A program made the position numbers and the translations under genes. The notes below the pieces were generated by a model that saw only the letters and a list, made by a program, of their open reading frames with translations, did no database searches and was not told where the DNA came from. From an uncultured Flavobacteriales bacterium (GTDB lineage Bacteria > Bacteroidota > Bacteroidia > Flavobacteriales > UBA1820), in NCBI GenBank assembly GCA_902478645.1, contig CABSLV010000009.1, forward strand, positions 1 to 64,000: a stretch of DNA of 64,000 nt, given 5' to 3'. Shown piece by piece: positions 52,059 through 60,810 of this stretch; position 1 is the stretch's first letter; every line of letters starts with the position of its first letter.

Positions 52059-53462
52059 TCAGAGATTGATCGCCTCCCCGTAAGCAGCGGCTACCGCTTC
52101 GTAAAACCCTTCGCTCATCGTGGGATGCGGATGCACGGCGCGCAAGAGCTGCATGGCCGTCAGTCCGCCTTTGCGGGCGACCACCGCTTCGGCGATCATC
52201 TCGGTAGCATTCTCGCCGATGATGTGCGCACCGAGCAAGCGGTCGGTCTTCTGGTCGAAGATCACCTTGACAAAGCCCTCGGCGCGGCCTGCGGCGCGCG
52301 CCTTGCCCGAAGCGGTGAAAGGGAATTTCCCCACCCGCAGGGTGTATCCCTCCTGCAGGGCTTTTTCTTCAGTAAGTCCCACCGAAGCCACCTGGGGAGT
52401 GATGTAGGTAGCCCCCGGGATATTGCCGTAATCCACCGGCTCGGGAGTAAGCCCGCCGATGGCCTCGGCCGCTACCACGGCCTCGGCTGCCGCCACATGC
52501 GCCAGCGCCGGACCGGGCACCACGTCGCCGATGGCATAATACCCCGGCACATTGGTACGGTAGAAACGATCTACCACGATCTTTCCTCGGGACACTTCGA
52601 TCCCCACCTGTTCCAGCCCCAGGTCTTCGATATTGGCCTGAATGCCGGCCGCCGAGAGCACCACGTCGGCCGAGAGTTCCTGCGTGCCTTTGACATTCTG
52701 CACCTTCACCTGCACGATTCCTTCCGCAGTCGGCCGGGCTTCCAGCACCTGGGTGCCGGTCATGGACTTGATGCCGCGCTTGCGGAAAATACGCTCCGCC
52801 TCGCGGGACACTTCGGCGTCTTCGAGCGGCAGGATGCGGGGCAGGTATTCCACCACGGTAACCTTCGTCCCGAGAGCGTTGTAGAAATACGCCAGCTCCG
52901 ACCCGATGGCTCCCGATCCGACCACCAGCATCGTTTCAGGCAACTGCTGCAAGGTGAGCGCCTGCCGGTAACCGATGATGCGCTCCCCGTCCTGAGGCAG
53001 GCCGGCCAACTGGCGCGAACGCGCTCCGGTAGCGATCAGGATGTGCGGGGCAGACAATTCACGGGACGCTCCTCCGTCCGTGGGGACGATCTCCACCCGA
53101 TGACCCGGTAGCACGCGCGCCGTGGCGGAAAACACGTCGATCTTGTTCTTTTTCATCAGGAATTCCACCCCCCGGCTCATCTGGGCGGCAATGTCGCGGC
53201 TGCGTTGCACGATGGCCGGCAGGTCGGGCGCCGGGACCGAAACTCCCGCAAGGGCATAGTCGGCCGCGTGGTTCAGATAGGTATAGACTTCGGCGCTTTT
53301 CAACAGGGCTTTGGTGGGGATACAACCCCAGTTGAGGCAGATCCCGCCCAAGTTTTCCCGCTCCACGATAGCGGTGCGAAGCCCCAGTTGAGCCCCGCGT
53401 ACGGCAGCGCAGTACCCACCCGGGCCGGCGCCGATCACAATCAGGTCGTAGGTGTTTTCCAT
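52059..53462 (-). CDS. lpdA: Dihydrolipoyl dehydrogenase
   Basis: The protein has 467 residues. It is an FAD enzyme that reoxidises the lipoyl group of 2-oxoacid dehydrogenase or glycine-cleavage complexes. FAD motif IGAGPGGY (10-17), redox disulfide C42/C47 in GGICLNWGCIPTK, NAD motif VVGSGAIGSEL, and the active-site HPHPTMSE at the C-terminus are present. The Met at 53462 is preferred: it follows the -7 element at 53494-53487, whereas the longer frame would start inside it. No other complex subunits lie nearby. Confidence 0.95.
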   Translation of the reverse strand: MENTYDLIVIGAGPGGYCAAVRGAQLGLRTAIVERENLGGICLNWGCIPTKALLKSAEVYTYLNHAADYALAGVSVPAPDLPAIVQRSRDIAAQMSRGVEFLMKKNKIDVFSATARVLPGHRVEIVPTDGGASRELSAPHILIATGARSRQLAGLPQDGERIIGYRQALTLQQLPETMLVVGSGAIGSELAYFYNALGTKVTVVEYLPRILPLEDAEVSREAERIFRKRGIKSMTGTQVLEARPTAEGIVQVKVQNVKGTQELSADVVLSAAGIQANIEDLGLEQVGIEVSRGKIVVDRFYRTNVPGYYAIGDVVPGPALAHVAAAEAVVAAEAIGGLTPEPVDYGNIPGATYITPQVASVGLTEEKALQEGYTLRVGKFPFTASGKARAAGRAEGFVKVIFDQKTDRLLGAHIIGENATEMIAEAVVARKGGLTAMQLLRAVHPHPTMSEGFYEAVAAAYGEAINL

Positions 53463-53486
53463 CGGAAAAATGCTTTTGAGAAAGTA

Positions 53487-53494
53487 CAAAGTTA
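53487..53494 (-). promoter_or_regulatory. Candidate -7 element for lpdA-folK
   Basis: TAACTTTG on the minus strand, 25 bp before the lpdA ATG. Confidence 0.5.
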
Positions 53495-53532
53495 GGATTT
53501 TTCCATCCCCGAGAGAAAAAATAGACGGACGA

Positions 53533-53564
53533 TTTGTCCAAAGTCGGAAAAAACCCTATCTTTG
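53533..53564 (+). promoter_or_regulatory. Promoter of tRNA-His
   Basis: TTTG (53533-53536), 20-nt spacer, TATCTTTG (53557-53564); the tRNA begins 14 nt after the -7. Confidence 0.8.
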
Positions 53565-53577
53565 CTCCCGCAAACAC

Positions 53578-53652
<75 letters not shown>

Positions 53653-53683
53653 CCGAAAGCGCCGGAGAAACACTCCGGACAAT

Positions 53684-53716
53684 AAACCGCCGCACACCTT
53701 TGGTGTGCGGCGGTTT
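53684..53716. terminator. Terminator after tRNA-His
   Basis: A 15-bp stem (53684-53698 with 53702-53716) ends in TTTTC; it also faces the end of the MFS gene. A smaller hairpin CCGGAG/CTCCGG lies at 53662-53678. Confidence 0.88.
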
Positions 53717-53749
53717 TCTTTTCTTATCCGCAGGCATCCCGAAGAAGCC

Positions 53750-54961
53750 TTACCGCAACTTGTTGCGGTTGAAATGCGGGCCCACGTACAGCCAGAAATA
53801 CAGCGTAGAAATCACCGTCAGCACCCCGCCCAGGAGGTAGGCATGGGAAAATCCGCCGAAGACCTGCGCGATCCACGCCCCGACCATCAGTCCGATCCCG
53901 ATCCCCACGTCCCAACTGGTCAGATAGGTCGAGGTGGCCGTACCCCGCTGACTGTTGGGTGCCAAATTGACAAACAAGGTATTGAACGCCGGGAACATCG
54001 TCCCGAAGGCCACCCCCTGCAACAGCGCAATGGTCAAAAAGGCCGCCGAAGCCACCCCCGGATTCCACCCAGCCAGATCCTCACACTCCGAGAGGGCGAA
54101 GAAACTCACGCAGGCCAGGCACATTCCCAGGGAGATCACAGCCGTGATACGTCCCTTGTCCACCTGCCGGCCGGAAAAAAGCCGGGAAACCGCCAGTCCC
54201 ACCGCCATGAGGGTAAAATAAAGTCCCGGACTGACGCCAAGGCCTATCTCCTGGGCGTACATGGCCACATAAGTCGTCGTGATCCCATAAGGGATGGAGA
54301 GCAACAGGAGCGATACTCCGGCCGGAAGCCCCTTGAGCAGGAAGAAACGGTCCAACGACAAGGGCTCGCGCCGTACCGGATCGCGGTGCGGCGTTTTGAC
54401 CATGCCGGCCATCGTCAGCCCCAACATGCCGAAGACCAGCGCCATGGTAAAGATCACTTCATAGGAATACAACTGGTGCATGAACAGCCCGATCATCGGC
54501 CCGAAGCTCATCGCGATGTTGTTGGCCAATCCGTAATACCCCAGCCCTTCCCCCCGTCGGGAAGAAGGCATGATGTCGATCACAATGGTGTTTCCAGCTA
54601 CGGTAACCATCCCGAAAGCAAAACCGTGAAAGACACGCAAGGCGATGAACAAGCCCAGCGTCCCGGCCAGCATATACCCGCCGAAAATGGCCGTAAAGGC
54701 AAAATAAGCCAACATATAGAGGGGCTTGCGGGAAAACATATCCAGCAGGTATCCCGAAAACGGACGAATGCACAAGGCCGCTACCGTATAGCACGAGAGG
54801 ATCACCCCGAGCAGCGATCGTCCGGCGCCGAATTCCTCGGTCAGGTAGAACGGCAGGATGGGCATAATGAGGTAAAAGGCGAAAAACAACAGGAAGTTCG
54901 CCGCCAGGATGTAGCGAAAACTGTTGGTAAACAAGACTTCTTTGACGGGTTGTGCATTCAT
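53750..54961 (-). CDS. MFS transporter
   Basis: The protein has 403 residues and about twelve membrane helices. The major-facilitator loop motif GYLLDMFSRKPLYM lies between helices 2 and 3. The second half has SRLFSGRQVDKGR. The central loop is basic. Exporters of small molecules or drugs have this size and pattern; the substrate cannot be told. Confidence 0.88.
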   Translation of the reverse strand: MNAQPVKEVLFTNSFRYILAANFLLFFAFYLIMPILPFYLTEEFGAGRSLLGVILSCYTVAALCIRPFSGYLLDMFSRKPLYMLAYFAFTAIFGGYMLAGTLGLFIALRVFHGFAFGMVTVAGNTIVIDIMPSSRRGEGLGYYGLANNIAMSFGPMIGLFMHQLYSYEVIFTMALVFGMLGLTMAGMVKTPHRDPVRREPLSLDRFFLLKGLPAGVSLLLLSIPYGITTTYVAMYAQEIGLGVSPGLYFTLMAVGLAVSRLFSGRQVDKGRITAVISLGMCLACVSFFALSECEDLAGWNPGVASAAFLTIALLQGVAFGTMFPAFNTLFVNLAPNSQRGTATSTYLTSWDVGIGIGLMVGAWIAQVFGGFSHAYLLGGVLTVISTLYFWLYVGPHFNRNKLR

Positions 54962-55042
54962 CGGCTTCAGGGTCTTTTGCAGGCAAAATATCAGATTTTC
55001 TTTTCTACACTTCCCTCCGCTCCGTTTTTGCGGGAAATGTCC

Positions 55043-55633
55043 TTACCACTGCCCATAGTGGATCTTCGAAGCATCGTACTTGTCCTTGGGGGTCTGCACG
55101 CCCCGAGGATAGCCCATCGGGATGACGCACAAGGGGACGATGTGCGCGGGCAGCCCTGTCTGCCTCCGCACGGCCTCCACCCGTTCCGGGTAGGGATAGG
55201 CGGCGGTCCACACGGCGCCAAGCCCCATCGACTCGGCCGCCAGAAGGATGTTTTCGGTCGCTGCACAGCAATCCTCCCGCCAGAGTTTCGAAGCCAGCGT
55301 ATCGCCGCACACCACGATGGCTGCCTGGGCCTGGGTGAGCATCTTGGCGTAAGGCAACTCCGCGGCCAAGGTATCCAGACGGGCGCGATCCTGCAAGACG
55401 ACAAACGCCCACGGACGCTTGTCGCTCCCGCTGGGGGCGGCCATACCGCTGCGCAGCAGCAGGTCTATCTTTTCCTGTTCGATCGGGCGGGAAGTGTACT
55501 CGCGCACGCTCTTGCGTGCGAGGATGTTTTCGATCACGGGATTTTCGCTGCCCTGCTCCTCCGGAGCGAGCCCGGCCTTGCACCCCAGGAGAAGTCCCAT
55601 CCCGAGTGCGACCCAACAAACACTGATTTTCAT
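55043..55633 (-). CDS. Nitroreductase family lipoprotein
   Basis: The protein has 196 residues. The lipoprotein signal peptide (MKISVCWVALGMGLLLGC) has lipobox LLGC at Cys18. The FMN-binding nitroreductase fold follows: ILARKSVREYTSRPI, GMAAPSGSDKRPWAFVVLQD, LLAAESMGLGAVWTAAYP and IPMGYPRG. Reductases of this family reduce nitro compounds, quinones or flavins. A lipid-anchored version outside the cytoplasm is common in Bacteroidetes. The start at 55633 gives the best signal peptide; a Met six codons earlier also exists. Confidence 0.9.
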   Translation of the reverse strand: MKISVCWVALGMGLLLGCKAGLAPEEQGSENPVIENILARKSVREYTSRPIEQEKIDLLLRSGMAAPSGSDKRPWAFVVLQDRARLDTLAAELPYAKMLTQAQAAIVVCGDTLASKLWREDCCAATENILLAAESMGLGAVWTAAYPYPERVEAVRRQTGLPAHIVPLCVIPMGYPRGVQTPKDKYDASKIHYGQW

Positions 55634-55751
55634 CTTACAAACCTTTTTCATATCCGGCAAAACAAATTAAAAAGTAAAAGTACGACTTCCGCCCTGAAAG
55701 CCGGATCGGTTTTAACAAAAAGAAAAACATCCGAAAAAAACCGTTTCCCGG

Positions 55752-56702
55752 TCAATACGTCTGATACTGGTACAACGCACGGATCATCGCCGGCACACGC
55801 ACCGGGATGTTCGGATACCGCAATCCGGTGGCATAGTCCCAAAAATACCCGCCCCTGTACCGCCCGGGGAGATGTTCGCGGTAGAGGGGATCGGCCAAAG
55901 CCTCTTCGAGGGTAACGAACCGATACCCTTTTTCCCAAAGGATGTACAGCAGGTAACCGAGCATGTCGTTGTTTATCTCGCTGCAGCGAAGCGAGAGGAT
56001 GTGGGTGATCTGCCGAGAAAAGTTGTCCTGCGAGAGTGCCTCGTAATGGTCGAGCACCTGCTTGACGTATTCCAAGTATCGCTCGCCGATATAGCGCACC
56101 AGCACCGTGTCGTTCTCGATCTTGGAATTGACATAAGGCGTATTGAACGGCTCGTCATCGAAACGGATGGTCGCCGTAACCGGGGTGTAGTTCTCCCGCT
56201 GCAGAAAAGCGTTCACCCGGTCCAGGTCCTGATCGGACGCCCCCGTGAGGTCCATGCCCGGAAAGCGAAAATACCGGAGCGTGTCCCCGTACTCGCGCAC
56301 CACCTCCCGGGTAAGGCGCTCGCCGTATTCGATGTCCTGCTCGAACCACTCGGCCCCTTGCGAGTGTCCCAAGGGAATATCCGAAAAAGTCCCGTTGCCC
56401 AACTCGGCTCCGGCATGCAACCAGGTGCCCAGCAGCGCGCGGCGGTCGTCCCGTTCCTCGGGCATCACCAGAGCTTTCTCATTGACAAACCCCACCATCG
56501 GCATCCGAGAGTCCTCCAGGGCGCGGGCACCGACGTAATTGCGCACCTGGAGCCAGGACAGGTTGACTTCCTTCCCGCCCGAGGGAACATTGTCCATCGT
56601 CAGGGCCACGTGCTTGATCCGGATTTGGGCTTCCACCCAAACGGACGAACACAGCCCTGCCAAGAGAGCCAAAAGGGATATAAAAATTCGTTTCCCGATC
56701 AC
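55752..56702 (-). CDS. Degenerate NodB-family (polysaccharide deacetylase-like) secreted protein
   Basis: The protein has 316 residues if the GTG at 56702 is the start, giving a clean signal peptide (RIFISLLALLAGLCSSVWVEAQ). The longer ATG frame (56768) starts upstream of the -7 element (56747-56740). The NodB fold is visible from VALTMDNVPSGG (37-38 D-N instead of D-D), MVGFVNEKAL, LGNGTFSD (103-108), RYFRFPGMDL, and the C-terminal GYRFVTLEEALADPLY. The two metal-binding His of the usual NHTxSH are replaced by Gly104 and Asp108. It is probably not a zinc-dependent deacetylase, and may be a binding protein or use altered chemistry. Confidence 0.8.
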   Translation of the reverse strand: MIGKRIFISLLALLAGLCSSVWVEAQIRIKHVALTMDNVPSGGKEVNLSWLQVRNYVGARALEDSRMPMVGFVNEKALVMPEERDDRRALLGTWLHAGAELGNGTFSDIPLGHSQGAEWFEQDIEYGERLTREVVREYGDTLRYFRFPGMDLTGASDQDLDRVNAFLQRENYTPVTATIRFDDEPFNTPYVNSKIENDTVLVRYIGERYLEYVKQVLDHYEALSQDNFSRQITHILSLRCSEINNDMLGYLLYILWEKGYRFVTLEEALADPLYREHLPGRYRGGYFWDYATGLRYPNIPVRVPAMIRALYQYQTY

Positions 56703-56739
56703 CGCAAAGAGCAAAATAGTTGCGTTTTTCCTACGGCCG

Positions 56740-56747
56740 CAAAGATA
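56740..56747 (-). promoter_or_regulatory. Candidate -7 element deciding the start of the NodB-like gene
   Basis: TATCTTTG on the minus strand puts the transcript start near 56733, downstream of the ATG at 56768 and upstream of the GTG at 56702. Confidence 0.5.
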
Positions 56748-56817
56748 CGCATTGACGGCCAAATACACCCGTAGGGCGAAAAAGGTTTCCCTCCCCTGAC
56801 GGTTTTCCCCGCCACGG

Positions 56818-57822
56818 TCAGTCGGCCGAGATCCGATTGGTCAGCGGGGCTCCGGCGTAGAAATCGCGGATGTTGTCCAAGGTGGTCCGGGCGATGTTGT
56901 ACATCGCTTCGCGGGTAAAGAAGGCCTGGTGCGAAGTAACGATCACGTTGTTGAACGAGAGCAGGCGCGCCAGTACGTCGTCGTCGATCAGGGCGTCGGA
57001 GCGGTCCTCGTAGAAATATTCGCCTTCCTCCTCGTAGACATCCAGACCGGCCGAACCGACTTTCTTGGATTTCAAACCTTCGATGAGCGCTTCGGTATCG
57101 ATCAGTTTTCCCCGTCCGGTATTGATGATCATCACCCCGTCCTTCATCCGGGAGATGGCCTCGGCATTGATCATGTAGCGGTTTTCCTCGGTCAAGGGAC
57201 AATGGAGCGAGATGATGTCCGAGCCTGCATACAGGGTGTCCAGCGACACGTATTCGATCCCCTGCTGCTCGGCAAAGGCCCGGTCCGGGAAAGGATCGTA
57301 GGCCAGCACCTGCATTCCCATCGCACGCAGGGTATGGATCAGGATCTTGGCAATGCGTCCCGTGCCGACGATACCGGCCGTACGGCCGTGCATGTCGAAA
57401 CCTTCCAGACCGTGCAGGGCGAAGTTTCCGTCGCGCGTGCGCCAAGCCGCCCGGTAGATCTTGCGGTTGAGGGTGAGCATCAGCGCCAGGGTATATTCGG
57501 CCACCGCATACGGCGAATAGGCCGGTACGCGCACCACCTCGATGCCGCATTCCCGTGCGGCCTTCAGATCGACGTTGTTGAACCCTGCGCAGCGCAAGGC
57601 GATCAGGCGGATGCCGTTGTCGGCCATGGCCCGGATCACGTCCCGGTCGGCATTGTCATTGACGAAGATGCAGATCACGTCCGAACCCTTGGTCAGGGGG
57701 ACGTTGTCGATATTGAGGTTGCCCTTGAAATAACGGATGTTGAACCCGTACTCTTTGTTCAGCGAATCGAACGAGGCCTTGTCATACGGCTTGGTCCCGT
57801 AAAAGACAATGTTGTGTTCCAT
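56818..57822 (-). CDS. ldhA: D-lactate dehydrogenase-like 2-hydroxyacid dehydrogenase
   Basis: The protein has 334 residues. It probably reduces pyruvate to D-lactate with NADH in fermentation. The catalytic Arg lies in LRCAGFNNVD, NAD motif in GIVGTGRIAK, INTGRGKLIDTEAL, and catalytic His in TSHQAFFTREA. The DVYEEEGEYFYEDRS segment is typical of LdhA/VanH-like D-LDH. The Met at 57822 starts the fold; the same frame is open a further 130 codons but that stretch overlaps a divergent gene. TACCTTTA (57888-57881, minus) is a plausible -7. Confidence 0.9.
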   Translation of the reverse strand: MEHNIVFYGTKPYDKASFDSLNKEYGFNIRYFKGNLNIDNVPLTKGSDVICIFVNDNADRDVIRAMADNGIRLIALRCAGFNNVDLKAARECGIEVVRVPAYSPYAVAEYTLALMLTLNRKIYRAAWRTRDGNFALHGLEGFDMHGRTAGIVGTGRIAKILIHTLRAMGMQVLAYDPFPDRAFAEQQGIEYVSLDTLYAGSDIISLHCPLTEENRYMINAEAISRMKDGVMIINTGRGKLIDTEALIEGLKSKKVGSAGLDVYEEEGEYFYEDRSDALIDDDVLARLLSFNNVIVTSHQAFFTREAMYNIARTTLDNIRDFYAGAPLTNRISAD

Positions 57823-57985
57823 CGGGGATGCTTTTGTGATTGGTTTTCCCGCAGGAGGGAGATTTTTCGTTTTTGTCGGGTAAAGGTAATCATTCCTCCC
57901 CGAACCCGCAACGCGAGGGGGAAAAATGACCGATCCGGCAAGTCGTCGTCCTCCTCCCGATAAAGGTGCTGTGCAAACTTTTCCG

Positions 57986-57993
57986 TACCTTTG
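57986..57993 (+). promoter_or_regulatory. Candidate -7 element for the second HAD gene
   Basis: TACCTTTG, 37 bp before the ATG at 58031; it excludes the longer frame from 57926. Confidence 0.5.
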
Positions 57994-58030
57994 CCCCTCG
58001 AAAAAACACTCTGAAAAAAAGACGCTCGCC

Positions 58031-58852
58031 ATGTGCAAATACAAAGCCATCGTATCCGACCTGGACGGCACGCTCTTCGATGCCGACAGCCGGATCACCC
58101 CCCGCACGGCCGCGGCGCTGCGCGCCGCGGCCCAGGCCGGTCTGAAGATCATCCTGGCTACCGGACGCCACCACGCCGACCTGCGCGGCATCGTCGAGAC
58201 AGGACTGGGCATACCCGTGTACCGCGTATCGGAAAACGGCGGAGTGGTCTTCTCGCCCCAGGAGGAACGTCTGGTCTATCATCCGATGGCCCCCGATATA
58301 GTGCGCCGTCTGACGGAAGTCATGGCCGAGGCTCCCCAAGAGGTTTACCTCCACCTGTACAAGGGAGAACGATGGTTCGTCAACAAATACGACGCCGTAT
58401 CGGTTACCCACCAGAACCAGTCGGGATTCCTGTTCGAGGTTGCGGATTACAGTACGTTCCCCGATTTCGAGGACTGCACCAAGATGTGCTTCATGGCCCG
58501 CGACGAACGCGCGGTGGAGTTCATGGACCGCACCGTTCGGAAGGTTCGCGATCCGCGTCTGTCGTTTTTCTGGACGATGAACACCTGCTTCGAAGCGATG
58601 GACATCCATGCCGACAAAGGAGTGGCCGTAGAGGGCATTCTGCAGCGCGAAGGGATCCGTCCGGAGGAAGTACTGGCTTTCGGCGACGGGCTGAACGACC
58701 TGAACATGCTCCGCCTGGCCGGGAAAGGCATCGTGATGGGTAATGCCGTACCTCAACTGGCCGAAGCGCTGCCGCACAACGAGCGCATCGGCACCAACCG
58801 GGAAGAAGCCGTAGCGCAATACATCGAGCAGCACGTACTGGGTGGGAAGTAA
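58031..58852 (+). CDS. Cof-type HAD hydrolase
   Basis: The protein has 273 residues. Motif I is VSDLDGTLFD, motif II lies in LATGRHHADL, and motif IV is FGDGLNDLNML. The C2 cap contains RVSENGGVVFSPQEE. It is a phosphatase of sugar phosphates or related small molecules. It is a paralogue, not a close copy, of the one at 43787. It stands alone. Confidence 0.92.
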   Translation: MCKYKAIVSDLDGTLFDADSRITPRTAAALRAAAQAGLKIILATGRHHADLRGIVETGLGIPVYRVSENGGVVFSPQEERLVYHPMAPDIVRRLTEVMAEAPQEVYLHLYKGERWFVNKYDAVSVTHQNQSGFLFEVADYSTFPDFEDCTKMCFMARDERAVEFMDRTVRKVRDPRLSFFWTMNTCFEAMDIHADKGVAVEGILQREGIRPEEVLAFGDGLNDLNMLRLAGKGIVMGNAVPQLAEALPHNERIGTNREEAVAQYIEQHVLGGK

Positions 58853-58937
58853 TCCTCGGGAAGACAAAATGTTCCCCGGGAGAACACCGTCCATGCTTTA
58901 ACATTCCTCTGGAAAAACCTGCTCCTGAGGGCCTCCT

Positions 58938-58978
58938 GCGCCTTTTGGTCGTTAAAAAAACCGTTAAAACCAAGGCGC
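58938..58978. other. Hairpin of unknown role in the 58.9-kb gap
   Basis: GCGCCTT (58938-58944) pairs with AAGGCGC (58972-58978), with further inner pairing through TTAA segments. It lies upstream of the 3D-domain promoter and has no T tract, so it is not an ordinary terminator. Confidence 0.4.
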
Positions 58979-59004
58979 TGTAATACAGATTCTTACAAAA
59001 TACG

Positions 59005-59012
59005 TATCTTTG
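59005..59012 (+). promoter_or_regulatory. Candidate -7 element of the 3D-domain gene
   Basis: TATCTTTG, 110 bp before the ATG at 59123, leaving a leader of about 100 nt. Confidence 0.5.
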
Positions 59013-59122
59013 CACCCGGTAGTAACAGCCACTCGCGAGGAGAAGATCCCCTCTCCGAAGGGTTTCCTCGGGAATACTGCAAAGCGATGCCGTCTTCCTT
59101 TGCGGTGGCGAAATTTTCTTTT

Positions 59123-59680
59123 ATGTCCAAAAAACATATTTTATTTCTATTGGCGGGGTTGTGCTTTCTGGCACTGCATTTCGTGAGCGCGGAAAAAGCG
59201 GAAGAACTCGTCGGCGCAGACATGCCGGAAGGCTTCCAGGAGCAGTTCTACAAGGAATATTTGTACCCGTCGTTTTCCTCTTCGAAAGAAAAAGACCCGG
59301 TAAAGACCCTTTCCAACCAGTTTTACAAACGAATGCAAAGCGCATCGTACACGCAAGGACTCGAACGGGAACCTCGTGAACTGGTAACAGCCACCATTTA
59401 CAAACCGACCCACCCGATGACCGACATAACGGCCAGCGGCAGGAAGATCGACACACTCCACGCTTCATCGCACCGATGGATCGCTGTAAGCCGCGACCTG
59501 CAGCAAAAGGGCTTCGATTTCGGTACGCAAGTGCTCATCTCGGGAACCGGTTCCCACGATGGGATCTGGGAAGTGCAGGATGTAATGAATCGCCGCTGGC
59601 AGCAGCGCATCGACTTCCTGAGCGACCTCGATGCCCCGGACAACTACTGGGAAAATGTGATGATCACCAAACTGAACTAA
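59123..59680 (+). CDS. 3D-domain (RlpA/MltA-barrel-like) secreted protein
   Basis: The protein has 185 residues with signal peptide 1-22 (LALHFVSA). The C-terminal half is a 3D domain: TATIYKPTHPMTDITASGRKID, HRWIAVSRDLQQKGFDFGTQVLISG, GIWEVQDVMNRRWQQRIDFL. Acidic residues (VQDVMN, RIDFL) match the double-psi barrel active site of MltA-like lytic enzymes. It may bind or act on peptidoglycan. The Met at 59123 begins the signal peptide; an upstream in-frame ATG at 59087 is less likely. It is followed 19 bp later by a small barrel gene. Confidence 0.85.
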   Translation: MSKKHILFLLAGLCFLALHFVSAEKAEELVGADMPEGFQEQFYKEYLYPSFSSSKEKDPVKTLSNQFYKRMQSASYTQGLEREPRELVTATIYKPTHPMTDITASGRKIDTLHASSHRWIAVSRDLQQKGFDFGTQVLISGTGSHDGIWEVQDVMNRRWQQRIDFLSDLDAPDNYWENVMITKLN

Positions 59681-59699
59681 CCAAATACCCGATACAGCC

Positions 59700-60314
59700 A
59701 TGAAAAAAATCGCATTTCTGCTCGTCCTTTCGATCTTCTTCGGCGGCGTCCTCTGCGCACAAAGCCCGGTGAAGGTGGGACTGAAGATCGGTGCCAACTA
59801 CACCAACCCTTCCGGGGTGGACTTCTCGGACTGGAGTTCCGACGGGACGGTGCGCACCGGCGTGGGACTTACCGCAGGGGCTTTCGTAAAGGTCAACCTG
59901 CCGCTCACCTGGCTCTTCGTGGAAGCCGAAGCCCTGTACAGCACCTACAAACAGCGGGTTGATCCCAAAGAAGGCAATACGGTGTACAAGGTGAAATCCG
60001 AAAAGGTGGAGTTTCCCGTACACGTGGGGATTCGCCTGCTCAAACTGATCGAAGTGTATGCCGGTCCTTCGTTCAACTACCTCTCTTCCAGCCACACGAA
60101 CCACGACGATGTCAACCTGATGGACGCCCGGCACGGTGTCAAGGTAGCCGGAGATGTCGGTGCACGGGTGGTGATCCAAAAATTCTCGATCGATGCGCGG
60201 TACCAGTTCCCCTTCTCGGGCGACAAGTCGTTCCTGGAGAACATGGGCAATACGGTACAGTTCAAGGCCAACCCGTCGATGCTCACCGTTTCGCTGGGTT
60301 ATTCGTTCCTGTAA
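59700..60314 (+). CDS. Small outer-membrane beta-barrel protein (PorT/OmpW-like)
   Basis: The protein has 204 residues with signal peptide 1-20 (GGVLCAQ). Eight or so amphipathic strands: KVGLKIGANYTNP, GVGLTAGAFVKVNLPLTWLFVEAEALYS, FPVHVGIRLLKLIEVYAGPSFNYL, GARVVIQKFSIDARYQFPF, MLTVSLGYSFL. It ends in an aromatic/hydrophobic residue pattern typical of barrels. It is of the outer-membrane beta-barrel group widespread in Bacteroidetes; the function is unknown. It shares a transcript with the 3D gene. Confidence 0.85.
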   Translation: MKKIAFLLVLSIFFGGVLCAQSPVKVGLKIGANYTNPSGVDFSDWSSDGTVRTGVGLTAGAFVKVNLPLTWLFVEAEALYSTYKQRVDPKEGNTVYKVKSEKVEFPVHVGIRLLKLIEVYAGPSFNYLSSSHTNHDDVNLMDARHGVKVAGDVGARVVIQKFSIDARYQFPFSGDKSFLENMGNTVQFKANPSMLTVSLGYSFL

Positions 60315-60334
60315 GACATACAAGCCCTGCTTCT

Positions 60335-60399
60335 GCGGGATGCGGGCAAGCGAAAGGCCGGAGGCAATGCCTCCGGCCTTTCGCTTGCCCGCATCCCGC
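60335..60399. terminator. Longest hairpin in the window, between convergent genes
   Basis: A 32-bp perfect inverted repeat (60335-60366 with 60368-60399), GC-rich, with GGCCTTTCGC on the right arm. Confidence 0.85.
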
Positions 60400-60411
60400 T
60401 TGCCTGCCCGC

Positions 60412-60810
60412 TTACACAAAGGGAGGGAACGCCCCCTCGATATGGCAAATATCCTCGCGCGAAGGATTGGCCACCACCGAAATAATATCGAAACGCACCT
60501 CGCAGGAAAGGCCCCGCTCCCGCAAGTACAAATCGGCCGCCGCAATCATCCGGCGCTGCTTCTTCACATCGACCGCCTGCTGGGGCGCCGCAAAAAAGTC
60601 GGTAGAGCGCGTCTTGACCTCCACCCACACCAACAGATCGCCCCGTTGCGCCACGATGTCTATCTCGATCCCTCCGATCCGAAGCCGGCGTTCCAGCACC
60701 CGGTAACCCTGCCGGCGAAGGTACTCTGCCGCCAAGTCCTCTCCGCGCACGCCCAAACGATAGGCCAGGGAAACCTCACCTTCGTCCTTGCCTTTTCTCT
60801 GCCCGCTCAT
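60412..60810 (-). CDS. yraN: YraN family (UPF0102) nuclease-like protein
   Basis: The protein has 132 residues. The family signatures are GEDLAAEYLRRQGYRVLERRLR, GGIEIDIVAQRGDLLVWVEVKTR (restriction-endonuclease-like E-x-D ... V-x-V-K core) and FDIISV. DNA or Holliday-junction processing has been proposed for the family. The ATG overlaps the stop of the permease gene (60807-60810). Confidence 0.92.
   Translation of the reverse strand: MSGQRKGKDEGEVSLAYRLGVRGEDLAAEYLRRQGYRVLERRLRIGGIEIDIVAQRGDLLVWVEVKTRSTDFFAAPQQAVDVKKQRRMIAAADLYLRERGLSCEVRFDIISVVANPSREDICHIEGAFPPFV

Noticed and set aside
57823..58212. 130-codon extension of the D-lactate dehydrogenase frame
   Set aside because: It overlaps the divergent HAD gene and its promoter; the dehydrogenase fold begins at 57822.
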